From positions 3,627,001-3,691,000 of the forward strand of contig NZ_CP113061.1 in assembly GCF_026625745.1 (NCBI RefSeq): a stretch of 64,000 nucleotides of DNA. The letters run 5' to 3'. Each line of letters starts with the position of its first letter. Position 1 is the stretch's first letter. Source of the stretch: Asticcacaulis sp. SL142 (GTDB lineage Bacteria > Pseudomonadota > Alphaproteobacteria > Caulobacterales > Caulobacteraceae). The notes beneath the pieces were generated by a model. That model worked only from the letters and a program-made list of their open reading frames with translations, was not told the DNA's origin and did no database searches. The position numbers and the translations under genes are program-made. This document shows, one piece after another, positions 54,530 to 63,066 of the stretch.

Positions 54530-54898
54530 ATGACCCCTAAAAAAGTCCTGATCGTTGAGGATAACGAGCTGAACATGAAGCTGTTTCATGATCTGCTTGA
54601 TGCGCAGGGCTATGAGACCCTGCAAACCCACGAAGGGCTTCAGGCTCTGTCGCTGGCGCGTAAGCACCTGCCGGATCTGATCCTGATGGACATTCAGTTG
54701 CCGGAGATTTCCGGTCTTGAAGTCACCAAGTGGCTGAAAGAGGACGATGAACTGTCGCATATTCCGGTGGTGGCGGTAACCGCCTTTGCCATGAAGGGCG
54801 ATGAGGAGCGCATCCGCGACGGCGGTTGTGAGGCCTATATCTCAAAGCCGATTTCGGTGGCGCATTTTCTGGATACCGTGCGGCGTTATTTAGGCTGA
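54530..54898 (+). CDS. divK: Single-domain response regulator DivK
   Basis: 122 residues from the ATG at 54530; the longer frame adds four residues not found in Caulobacter DivK. It matches DivK along its length: [20 protein letters not shown], phosphoacceptor Asp54 in [20 protein letters not shown], and [20 protein letters not shown]. DivK is the receiver-only protein that polar kinase DivJ phosphorylates and PleC dephosphorylates, acting on CtrA through DivL. It lies 13 bases before pleD, as in Caulobacter. No clear CtrA box was found in the 230-base gap upstream. Confidence 0.96.
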   Translation: MTPKKVLIVEDNELNMKLFHDLLDAQGYETLQTHEGLQALSLARKHLPDLILMDIQLPEISGLEVTKWLKEDDELSHIPVVAVTAFAMKGDEERIRDGGCEAYISKPISVAHFLDTVRRYLG

Positions 54899-54911
54899 TC
54901 GGGTAGGGATC

Positions 54912-56279
54912 ATGACCGCCAAGGTTCTTATTGTCGATGATACCCCCGCCAACGTAAAGCTGCTTCAGGCCAAGCTGGAAGCGGACTATTACGATGTGAT
55001 CGTGGCGGCAAACGGTGATGAGGCGATCTCAAAAGCGGTGACCGAACAGCCGGATATCATCCTGCTCGATGTTATGATGCCGGGCATGGATGGTTATGCC
55101 ACCTGCCGCTGGCTGAAAGACCATGCCGCCACCAGCCATATCCCGATCATTCTGGTCACGGCCCTTGACGGCCAGAGCGACCGGCTGTCCGGTTTAAAGG
55201 CTGGCGCCGATGATTTCCTGACCAAGCCGGTGGATATTGCCCTGCTGACCGCGCGCCTGCGCTCTCTGGTGCGGCTTAAGGTCATGATCGATGAATTGCG
55301 CCAGCGCGAAGCCTCCAGCCGGCGCCTGGGCATGATCGATGAGGCTGACCGTCAGCGCCAGATGTCGGCCCCCGGCAATGTCTTTATCATCGATGACAAT
55401 GAACGTCAGGCCGAGCGGTTGATGGGGCTATTGGGTGCCAATCACCGCTGCGCCTACGAGACCGATACCGCCCGCGCGCTGGAGATTGCCGCAAAAAGGG
55501 TCGATCTGGTGATTATCAACCTGTCGGCCAGAGGGTTTGATCCGCTGCGGCTGATTGCGCAACTCAGGTCACATGAGGCCACACGCCACAAGCCGATCCT
55601 TGGCATTGCCAGCGCCGAAGACCGCACCGGCCTGCTTAAGGCGCTGGAACTGGGTGCTAATGACATTATCGTGCGTCCGGTCGATGGGCAGGAACTGTCA
55701 GCCCGCGTCAAAACCCTCATTCACCGCAAACGCTATGCCGATCATCTGCGGGTATCGCTTGACCGCACCATGGAACTGGCGGTGACCGATACTCTGACCG
55801 GCCTGAATAATCGCCGCTTTATGGATCATCAGTTGCTGCGTCTGGTCGCCAAGGCCATCAAGGGCGGGCCCAAGGTGTCGCTGCTGCTGGTCGATATCGA
55901 CCACTTCAAAAAGGTCAATGACACCTATGGCCACGACGGCGGCGATGAGGTCTTAAAAGAATTTGCGCGCAGGCTCGGCCACAATGTCCGCGCTATTGAT
56001 CTGCCCTGCCGGATGGGCGGGGAAGAGTTCGTGGTGATCATGCCCGAAACCGAAGCCAAGGATGCCGCCATGATCGCTGAGCGAGTGAGGGCGCAGGTGG
56101 CGGCCAAGCCGTTTGAACTGGCCGATGGGCGCACGCTCGATGTGACCATATCGGTCGGGGTGTCGACCTCCAAGGGTGCGGGGGATACACCTGATACCCT
56201 GATGAAACGCGCCGATCAGGCCGTTTACGAAGCCAAGCAGGCGGGCCGGAATAGGGTTATCGTCAAAGCCGCCGCCTGA
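54912..56279 (+). CDS. pleD: Diguanylate cyclase response regulator PleD
   Basis: 455 residues in the order REC1, REC2, GGDEF. REC1 has Asp53 in IILLDVMMPGMDGY. REC2 (about 155-280) lacks the phosphoacceptor (VDLVIINLSARGFD), as in Caulobacter PleD. The cyclase domain has the active site GGEEF near residue 370 with the inhibitory I-site RAID just before it. It makes c-di-GMP at the stalked pole when phosphorylated, promoting flagellum loss and stalk formation. It follows divK by 13 bases in one operon. A large nested inverted repeat lies directly 3'. Confidence 0.97.
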   Translation: MTAKVLIVDDTPANVKLLQAKLEADYYDVIVAANGDEAISKAVTEQPDIILLDVMMPGMDGYATCRWLKDHAATSHIPIILVTALDGQSDRLSGLKAGADDFLTKPVDIALLTARLRSLVRLKVMIDELRQREASSRRLGMIDEADRQRQMSAPGNVFIIDDNERQAERLMGLLGANHRCAYETDTARALEIAAKRVDLVIINLSARGFDPLRLIAQLRSHEATRHKPILGIASAEDRTGLLKALELGANDIIVRPVDGQELSARVKTLIHRKRYADHLRVSLDRTMELAVTDTLTGLNNRRFMDHQLLRLVAKAIKGGPKVSLLLVDIDHFKKVNDTYGHDGGDEVLKEFARRLGHNVRAIDLPCRMGGEEFVVIMPETEAKDAAMIAERVRAQVAAKPFELADGRTLDVTISVGVSTSKGAGDTPDTLMKRADQAVYEAKQAGRNRVIVKAAA

Positions 56280-56280
56280 G

Positions 56281-56388
56281 AAAAATCGCGGTATTTGGAC
56301 TATCTGGGCGTCGCCGTCGCTGGCAGGTACAAAAGTACCTGCAGCGCTAGGCTCCTGCAGCTAGTCTCAAATCTCACGATTTTACCTT
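56281..56388. repeat. Large nested inverted repeat after pleD
   Basis: Outer arms begin AAAATCGcGgtATTTGgACTA (lower case marks mismatched bases) at 56283 and return as their imperfect complement near 56365-56388. Inside is a perfect GCAGGTAC/GTACCTGC hairpin (56331-56350). The whole region of about 107 bases folds on itself between convergent pleD and the sterol desaturase gene. It may be a bidirectional terminator or a small non-autonomous mobile repeat. Confidence 0.6.
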
Positions 56389-56406
56389 ATGCAAAAGGCT
56401 GAAAAC

Positions 56407-57132
56407 TCACGATTTATGCACATCGCGAAATAGCAGCATGTCTTTGACGCGGCTTGATTTCTCGGCATCAAAACCGCAGGTTTCCGGCCCGTCTTGAGGA
56501 TTGGCATAGGTGCCAAACAGCATGTCCCAGACTGGCAGACCATAGTTTTGGCGGTGATGATCGCGTTGGTGATGAATGCGGTGCATTTCCGGTCTTTGGG
56601 TGATGTATCCCAGCCATCTGGGGGTACGCTTATCGGCATGGGCCACCAGATCAAACAGCACCGCCAGGATGAGTGCCAACGCCAGAGACAGGCCGTTTAC
56701 GCCCAAAATGCCGTAAGCAACACCCACGTTCAAAAGCACCGCCATCAGGGAATCGAGGGGATGAAGATAAAATGCCGTCAGGGCTTCTATTCGTTGCGGC
56801 GCGTGGTGCAACTGATGAGTAAGGCGCCACAGTGTATCGGATTCATGGGTGGCACGGTGCCACCAGTAGGCCAGAAGGCTTGATAATAAAAAGGCAAGTA
56901 CCCCGCCTGTGACCGGGTCGACATGCTGCTGCATATGCAGGAAAGACGATTTTGAGATCAGTGTCTCGAACACGAAGCCTGCACCGACAATCACCGCGAA
57001 GTTCACAGCGTTGAGTCCGCCCGCGATCAATTGCCAGCGCTTGTCACAGGTCGCCCCTGATGCCGGGGCAATAACTTCATGAGTAAATATGAGGGTGAAA
57101 GTTAGAGCGGTAATAAAATAGACCACAATCAT
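56407..57132 (-). CDS. Sterol desaturase / fatty acid hydroxylase family protein
   Basis: 241 residues, about five membrane segments. The diiron His motifs are WWHRATHES (near 92), LHHAPQRIE and MHRIHHQRDHH (near 205), the complete set for this family. Members hydroxylate or desaturate lipids, carotenoids or sterols at the membrane. Substrate unknown. It is convergent with pleD. Confidence 0.92.
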   Translation of the reverse strand: MIVVYFITALTFTLIFTHEVIAPASGATCDKRWQLIAGGLNAVNFAVIVGAGFVFETLISKSSFLHMQQHVDPVTGGVLAFLLSSLLAYWWHRATHESDTLWRLTHQLHHAPQRIEALTAFYLHPLDSLMAVLLNVGVAYGILGVNGLSLALALILAVLFDLVAHADKRTPRWLGYITQRPEMHRIHHQRDHHRQNYGLPVWDMLFGTYANPQDGPETCGFDAEKSSRVKDMLLFRDVHKS

Positions 57133-57201
57133 AAACCCGTCCCCCGGATGCGAAGCCTGAGCTTTATAGCTTTGAGGTTCTCCCTTATCAATGCACTGCC
57201 C

Positions 57202-59370
57202 TTATTTGGGTTTCACGGACTTCGGCGCGCCGTAGCCCGATCCGAACCGGCGGCTAAGGCTGATCGATATCACCGGAGCCTGCCGTGAGGCGTAGCTCAG
57301 GCCGCGGGAATCGCGCGTTTCGGTCACAAACTTCGTTTTGGTAGTCCTCAGCACATCGGTTGCCATAACCGTCAGAGTCAGGGGCGGCGACAACGCGTGA
57401 TTATAGGTCGCCATGACGCTGGTGTTGCCGACCATATAGCCATAATCGTTGATCTGCTTGCCCACGGAATTGAGGTTCAGCGAGATGCCGTGGCCTTTTT
57501 TTGAATAGTAGTTCAGGCCGATCTGGCTGTTGACCGTTACCTGCGACCGATCCGGCATGTCGGGGAGGGTCATAGCCATTTCAAAGACCGTCAGCGTCGT
57601 ATTGAACGACAGGTTCGGCCTTATCTGGCTTCGGTAATCGAACTGCACGCCGGTCTGCTCGCTGCGGCCAGCGTTGCGGCGGGAGACCAGAACCACCTGA
57701 TTGCCGGCATTTTGCGGGTCGTCTATGAAGGTGCGGACATTGCTGATGATCTTGCGGTTTTGCAGGCGGTAGGCGCGCACCGACAGGCTGGTCATGTCCT
57801 TGGCGTATTCGTAAGACGTTTCAAACGAGTCGGTTTCCTGCGGTTTCAGGTCGGGCGTGCCGACGCTGACCAATTGCGCCCCGCCGTATCGCTGGGACGG
57901 ATTAAGGTCCCAGGCGCCTGGCCGTTGCAGGCGGCGCGAATAGTTGAACCGGATTTTCTTGTGCTCCGATATGACATAGGTCGCAAAGGCGCTGGGGTTC
58001 AGATTGGTGTAGTCGACCTTAACCGGCGCGCCGGTTGCGGCATTGCGGCTCTCGAAACTGAGCCCTTCGGCCCGTAAGCCCCCAAGCACCACCCAGTGAT
58101 CGCCCAGCATGGTCTGCCAGGTGGCATAGGCCGCGCGGATGGTTTGCCTGTAGGTAAACGGGTTGCTGAAGGCCGGATTGAGCGCAGGCGTCTCAACGCC
58201 CGGCGTATACAGGAAGCTGCTCTCATTATTATTGTCGGCATCATCGTGGGTGATCTGAAGGCCGGTGGTAACCTCGCCGGATTCCAGACCTTTGTTATAA
58301 TCGACGCTGAAGACGGCGGTGGTGGCTTCGGAGCGGTTAAGGGAATTCTGCGCCCGTGGGCCCTGATTTTCGGGCAGGGACGACAGGCTGTAGAAGGAGA
58401 GGTTATCACCACGGTTGGTCGATGTGTTGCGATTGACCTTCAGATCGACCTTGAGCGCATCGCCCGCCGTAGCACCCGTGCGCGTCCAGCCCAGCCCAAG
58501 GGTCTGGGTTTCGTTGTCAAACCGTGAGGTTAAGTCGCTGTCGTAAAGGTCGGTGGGCGTGCCATTAGCGTCTGACCTTCGGGTCTGGCCTTCGCCGCCG
58601 TCAGTGCCGGAGGAGGACAGGTAGCTGAACTGACCACTGAGCGAATCGTTGTCATCCAGTTGGTAGTCAATCGAACCGTTGATCACGTTTGACCGGCTTT
58701 TAACCGTCGACCGGTTTGTCTGATCCGTGGTGATGACCGGGCGGCCATCGGGGGTCAGTTGCGCCAGATCAAAGGCAGAGTGGGATTCGCTTTTGTAATC
58801 GGCGATATTGGCAAAGACCGAGGCGGTCAGCTTATCCCTGTTGTACTGAAAAACGCCATTGACCATGCCAGCGCCGTTTGACGACACTTGCACGGTTGTG
58901 CTGGCGAACCAGCCCGGCGGCAGGGACCGCTTGGTCACGATATTGATGATGCCGCCAGTGCCGTTTGAGCCATATTGCGCGCCGGGGGTTGAGATGACCT
59001 CAATTGAGGCGATCATACTTGATGGCATGGAGCGCAGGGCGGCGGCGCGGTTATCGCCAACATACATCAGCCAAGGGCGGCCATTGACCATGACCTGGGC
59101 CTGATTGCCGCGGATCGTCACGCCGCCTTCGGCATCGACCGCGACGCCCGGAATTTTCTTAAGCGTATCATCCGCTGTGGCAGTGTCATGGTCAGGGTCT
59201 TTGGTGACGTCATAGACCTGACGGTCGGCGCGGTTGAGCGGCTTTTTGCCTTTGATGGTGACGGTCGGGGTTTCATCTTTAGGCTTAGTTGTTTCCTGCG
59301 CCCAGGCCGGATGACTTAGGGCGACGGTGACCCACCACAAACAGGCCAGTTTTCGTTTGATGTCCCCCAT
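57202..59370 (-). CDS. TonB-dependent receptor, outer-membrane barrel (OMP_b-brl_3-type)
   Basis: 722 residues from the ATG at 59370, chosen because a signal peptide (KRKLACLWWVTVALSHPAWA) follows at once; the longer frame adds 58 residues that are not signal-like. The plug has TADDTLKKIPGVAVDAEGGV and GGIINIVTKRSLP, and the barrel ends ISISLSRRFG, followed by a short Lys/Pro tail past the usual terminal Phe. It has no nearby enzyme genes; ligand unknown. Confidence 0.88.
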   Translation of the reverse strand: MGDIKRKLACLWWVTVALSHPAWAQETTKPKDETPTVTIKGKKPLNRADRQVYDVTKDPDHDTATADDTLKKIPGVAVDAEGGVTIRGNQAQVMVNGRPWLMYVGDNRAAALRSMPSSMIASIEVISTPGAQYGSNGTGGIINIVTKRSLPPGWFASTTVQVSSNGAGMVNGVFQYNRDKLTASVFANIADYKSESHSAFDLAQLTPDGRPVITTDQTNRSTVKSRSNVINGSIDYQLDDNDSLSGQFSYLSSSGTDGGEGQTRRSDANGTPTDLYDSDLTSRFDNETQTLGLGWTRTGATAGDALKVDLKVNRNTSTNRGDNLSFYSLSSLPENQGPRAQNSLNRSEATTAVFSVDYNKGLESGEVTTGLQITHDDADNNNESSFLYTPGVETPALNPAFSNPFTYRQTIRAAYATWQTMLGDHWVVLGGLRAEGLSFESRNAATGAPVKVDYTNLNPSAFATYVISEHKKIRFNYSRRLQRPGAWDLNPSQRYGGAQLVSVGTPDLKPQETDSFETSYEYAKDMTSLSVRAYRLQNRKIISNVRTFIDDPQNAGNQVVLVSRRNAGRSEQTGVQFDYRSQIRPNLSFNTTLTVFEMAMTLPDMPDRSQVTVNSQIGLNYYSKKGHGISLNLNSVGKQINDYGYMVGNTSVMATYNHALSPPLTLTVMATDVLRTTKTKFVTETRDSRGLSYASRQAPVISISLSRRFGSGYGAPKSVKPK

Positions 59371-59436
59371 GCGCGCCACCCTCACACCTGCATATTTATA
59401 CCATATACGAAAAGTTGAGAGTGCCAAGTGATGCGG

Positions 59437-59474
59437 CCAAACAAAAACCGCGCAGGTTGTCCTGCGCGGTTTTA
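59437..59474 (-). terminator. Terminator after rpmG (bidirectional)
   Basis: A 13-bp perfect stem AAAACCGCGCAGG (59444-59456) and CCTGCGCGGTTTT (59461-59473) with a TTGT loop. The minus-strand T tract supports termination of rpmG. Confidence 0.85.
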
Positions 59475-59500
59475 TGTATTCGGTCGCTGAAAGCGGAAGA

Positions 59501-59668
59501 CTACTTAATCTTGCCTTCGCGGAATTCGACGTGCTTACGCACAACCGGATCGTACTTCTTCAGTACCATCTTTTCGGTCTTGGTGCGGGCGTTCTTCTTG
59601 GTGACGTAGAAGAAGCCGGTGTCCGCCGTCGAGTTCAGGCGGATCTTAATAGAGGCTGGTTTAGCCAT
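59501..59668 (-). CDS. rpmG: 50S ribosomal protein L33
   Basis: 55 residues from the ATG at 59668 ([20 protein letters not shown]); the longer frame adds 25 residues upstream. [20 protein letters not shown] and [12 protein letters not shown] are as in alphaproteobacterial L33, which lacks the four zinc Cys of the other form. A strong terminator follows. It lies 162 bases upstream of rnr's stop (59831), on the same strand. Confidence 0.97.
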   Translation of the reverse strand: MAKPASIKIRLNSTADTGFFYVTKKNARTKTEKMVLKKYDPVVRKHVEFREGKIK

Positions 59669-59830
59669 GATGAAAATCCTTATTAACGGGTGCGCACCGG
59701 CGCGAGCCGTCGCAGAAATTCTTAAGAGCGGGGGATATGACAAAGACCAAGTGATAAGTCAACAATCTTAGCAGAAAAAACGTCGTAAATTAGCAGAGAG
59801 AAGGTTTTAAACCTTTCACTGACAATAACG

Positions 59831-62212
59831 CTATCTCCGCTTTTTCCCGCCTTTGCCACCTTTCCCCGCCTTCTTCTCGGTCACGCCCTTGGTGCGCCCC
59901 TTGGAAGGCCCCTTCGGCGGGCCGCCGGTCGGGCGGCGCGCCGGGTTGCGGGAATCAGCCCGGACCCGTGCCCCCAGACGCGGACGGGGCATATTCGGGT
60001 CATGCGGTTCAGGCTCGCTCTTGGCCTCAAACACCAGCCCGCCGGTCAGCGGCATAGCCTCCATCAGCTTAACGACAATTGAGCCGCCCAGGCGCCAGCG
60101 CTGATGGGTGCGCTCCCCCACGAGGGCATGGGCCTTATCGTCATGGATGTAGTAATCATCACGCAGGGACGACACTGGCACAATCCCGTCCGCACCGGTA
60201 TCGAGCAGGCGCACAAACAGGCCAAAGCGTGTGACCCCAACGATCCGCCCGGCGAAATTAGCCCCGACATGTTCTTCTAAGTACGCCGCGATATAGCGCT
60301 CAATGGCTTCGCGCTCGGCCGCCATAGAGCGCCGTTCCGTGGCGGTGATGTGGTCGGCGGTGTCGCTTAAGGTCTTGACCTCATAGTCGGTCAGGCCGTC
60401 ATCGCCCAGCTTGAGCGCGCGGATCAGGGCCCGGTGCACGATCAAGTCAGCATAACGCCGGATCGGCGAGGTAAAGTGGGCATAGCGATCAAGATTAAGC
60501 CCGAAGTGGCCGAAGTTTTCCGCCGAATAATGGGCCTGCATCTGGGTGCGCAGGACGACTTCGTTGATGATTTCCGAATGCGGGCCTTCACGCTGGCTAT
60601 CCAGCAGCTTGTTAAAGCGCAAAGTGTTGGGCGCTTCACCCTTGTTCCAGGGCAGGCCGATGGTGTGTAGAAAATCCGCCAGATTGGTGATCTTTTCCAG
60701 CGAAGGAGTCTCGTGGACACGGTAGATCAGCGGTGATTTGTGCTTTTCCAACGTCTCTGCCGCGCTGACATTGGCCTGAATCATCATCTCTTCGATCAGG
60801 CCGTGTGCCTCAAGCGACACGCGCGGCTCAATCGCGATGACATTGCCCTCTTTGTCGAGGTGAACCTTGCGTTCCGGCGAATGGATATGCAGCGGACCGC
60901 GCACATTGCGGCCCTTGGTCAGGCAGGCGTGCGCCGCCCAAAGGGGCTTAAGCAGGCTGTCCAGCAGGGGGGCGGTCTTATCGTCCGGCTCACCATCAAT
61001 GGCGGACTGGGCCTGCTCATAGCTAAGCTTGGCTGCCGAGCGCATCAGGCCGCGCACGAACTTATGGGCGATCTTGGTGCCGGAGGCGTCAAACACCATC
61101 CGCACAGCAAGCGTGGCGCGGTTCTCATTTTCCTGCAGCGAACACAGGCCTGACGACAGCACATGCGGCAGCATGGGTTCCACGCGGTCGGGCAGGTAGG
61201 TCGAGTTGCCCTTTTCGCGGGCGTCACGGTCCAGCGATGAGCCGGGCTTCACATAGTGGGCGACATCGGCAATGGCGACCCAGACCACATAGCCGCCGGG
61301 ATTGGCTTCATCGTCGTCAGGATGGGCGTAGACGGCGTCATCGTGGTCCTTGGCGTCCATCGGGTCGATGGTCACAAAGGGCAGATCACGCAAGTCGGTG
61401 CGGCCTTTGAGGTCGGGTGCGGTGGCCGATTTGGCCTCATCCTCGGTCGAGGTCTTGAACCCGATCGGCAGGCCGTGGGCATGCACCGCCATGACCGAGC
61501 CAACCTTGGGGTCGGTTTCATGGCCGACGATCTCGATCAGGGTGGCCGGTTGCGGGCCATAGCGGGTCAGGCCCCCTTGCGGACGGGCCATGACGACATC
61601 GCCGTCTTTGAGTTTATCGAGATCCGCGCCGGTCAGGACATAGTTTTCCTTGGACTTGCGGTTGACGCTTTCCAGACGGATTTCTGGCTGGCCTTTTGCC
61701 TTTTTGGTTTTGCGCACCACGCCGATGACCTTGGGCGCGCCCTGATCCAACACCTTGATCAGATGGGCGATCCATTCGTCAGCCGCTTTTTCAAAGCGCA
61801 CATAGACGCGGTCGCCCAAACCCGGCGGGGTTTGGGCTGCGGATTTCTTGAGCGGGGCGAGGCGGGCGAGCGGGGATTTGTCGTTGTCGTCTTTACCCCA
61901 TTTGACCCAAAGTTCCCCATCGACATCCTGTGAGATGACGCTTCCAGCGCCGGTATCGGGCAGTACGCCTTGCGCACCAAAGGTCTTGCGACCGCGTTTA
62001 TCGAGCTTTCCGGCTTCCGACAGGGCTTTCAGCCGCTGCCTAAGTGCCCGTCTGTCATCACCTTTGAGGCCAAACTTACGGGCGAGATCATTGACATCGA
62101 CTTCGCGGGCGGCGCTCAGCGCCTCAAGCAAGGTGTCATCGTCGGGCAGGCCCGCAGAGCTACGTGGTGGGGTGGGTGCGCGGGGCGGCTTGGGGATTTT
62201 TATCATCGCCAA
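59831..62212 (-). CDS. rnr: Ribonuclease R
   Basis: 793 residues. An N-terminal HTH/cold-shock region (about 25-200), the RNB catalytic domain with DPMDAKDHDDA (Asp ligands for Mg) near 285 and GNSTYLPDRVEPMLP downstream, then an S1 domain (AGRIVGVTRFGLFVRLLDTG, near 660-740). The C-terminus is a Lys/Arg/Gly-rich tail. It degrades structured RNA 3' to 5'. It is on the minus strand with rpmG downstream and the small exported protein upstream; the order topA, rnr, rpmG is a common alphaproteobacterial arrangement. Confidence 0.96.
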   Translation of the reverse strand: MAMIKIPKPPRAPTPPRSSAGLPDDDTLLEALSAAREVDVNDLARKFGLKGDDRRALRQRLKALSEAGKLDKRGRKTFGAQGVLPDTGAGSVISQDVDGELWVKWGKDDNDKSPLARLAPLKKSAAQTPPGLGDRVYVRFEKAADEWIAHLIKVLDQGAPKVIGVVRKTKKAKGQPEIRLESVNRKSKENYVLTGADLDKLKDGDVVMARPQGGLTRYGPQPATLIEIVGHETDPKVGSVMAVHAHGLPIGFKTSTEDEAKSATAPDLKGRTDLRDLPFVTIDPMDAKDHDDAVYAHPDDDEANPGGYVVWVAIADVAHYVKPGSSLDRDAREKGNSTYLPDRVEPMLPHVLSSGLCSLQENENRATLAVRMVFDASGTKIAHKFVRGLMRSAAKLSYEQAQSAIDGEPDDKTAPLLDSLLKPLWAAHACLTKGRNVRGPLHIHSPERKVHLDKEGNVIAIEPRVSLEAHGLIEEMMIQANVSAAETLEKHKSPLIYRVHETPSLEKITNLADFLHTIGLPWNKGEAPNTLRFNKLLDSQREGPHSEIINEVVLRTQMQAHYSAENFGHFGLNLDRYAHFTSPIRRYADLIVHRALIRALKLGDDGLTDYEVKTLSDTADHITATERRSMAAEREAIERYIAAYLEEHVGANFAGRIVGVTRFGLFVRLLDTGADGIVPVSSLRDDYYIHDDKAHALVGERTHQRWRLGGSIVVKLMEAMPLTGGLVFEAKSEPEPHDPNMPRPRLGARVRADSRNPARRPTGGPPKGPSKGRTKGVTEKKAGKGGKGGKKRR

Positions 62213-62264
62213 TATGTACGGCAGAGTCGGCCCTTAAGCCATATCGTAGGGGGCATAAATCAGG

Positions 62265-62858
62265 CTATTTTTGAATGTATGCTCTTATCGCCTTGACGCC
62301 ATTGATAACAGTTTCACAGTTTCGGTTGGTTTCAAAGCAATCCCGCGGGATCGACGCTTTGTGCAGTTCGAAATAAACGCCATCATTCGTCGAAAAAGAG
62401 GCATGCCATCCTTCTTCAGCACCAGTATAGGTTTCTCCTCGCGGATAAAGCCTCCTGAGTTCGGCGACGGTCATGCCGACCTTTGCGCCTTTTGCTGTCA
62501 CAAAGTAATTTGATATCGTCTCGATCCTGTCGATGGCGGGGCTATCCAAAGCGGTTGCTGCTATCACGATAACGTCGGGGCAAACGTCTATTTCGTGTCT
62601 TAGGTAATCGTCACCATCTGATGCATATTGCTCGGTTTTCAGTTTGAAACGGGGCGTCAGCGATTTTATGCTGCTGCCGAGTTCGATTGATCCGATGGCG
62701 CTTAGGCTTAAGGTCTTGGGCTCTGCACAAGCTTGAGCTTCAGAAGATACCGTGAAAACACAGACTGATGCGATAGCCATGAATATCGATTTTTCCAGCA
62801 CTGATGTTCCCCCAAATACAGTCTCAGCGAAAATGCCAGCATATTCAGGCGGCGGCAA
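62265..62858 (-). CDS. Hypothetical exported protein
   Basis: 197 residues in the longest frame, probably starting further in: MAIASVCVFTVSSEAQACAE at 62780 is signal-like, and a GTG near 62801 is also possible. The mature part has Cys at about ACAEPK, VCPDV and a final pair near DCFETNRNCETV. VGMTVAELRRLYPRGETYTG is a pattern seen in proteins of unknown function. It lies between the topA and rnr genes. I do not recognise it. Confidence 0.55.
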   Translation of the reverse strand: MPPPEYAGIFAETVFGGTSVLEKSIFMAIASVCVFTVSSEAQACAEPKTLSLSAIGSIELGSSIKSLTPRFKLKTEQYASDGDDYLRHEIDVCPDVIVIAATALDSPAIDRIETISNYFVTAKGAKVGMTVAELRRLYPRGETYTGAEEGWHASFSTNDGVYFELHKASIPRDCFETNRNCETVINGVKAIRAYIQK

Positions 62859-62879
62859 GCGGTTCTTGGGGCTGGCGTT

Positions 62880-62935
62880 CCTCTCCTCCCCACGGGTGGG
62901 GAGGTGGCGCGGCGAAGTCCGCGACGGAGGGGTGT
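62880..62935 (-). repeat. Palindromic intergenic repeat, copy 3 (inverted)
   Basis: Same consensus as copies 1, 2 and 4 but on the minus strand: CCCTCCGTCGC, then GCCACCTCCCC and GGGGAGGAG. It lies directly upstream of the hypothetical exported protein. Confidence 0.7.
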
Positions 62936-62980
62936 TCTTACTTAATCTTGAGCGCCGGAGTGTTCACAATTGCGGCGCTA

Positions 62981-63050
62981 TCCCCCTCCGTCATCCCTCC
63001 ATTGGCGGTCTTCCACCTCCCCATTGCTGCGCAACAGGGAGGAGGGGGGG
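62981..63050 (+). repeat. Palindromic intergenic repeat, copy 4
   Basis: CCCCCTCCGTCATCC, then CCACCTCCCCATTG and AGGGAGGAGG. It ends 17 bases before the topA stop, the same orientation as copies 1 and 2, and forms an inverted pair with copy 3. Confidence 0.7.
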
Positions 63051-63066
63051 AGCGAACTACCTAACC

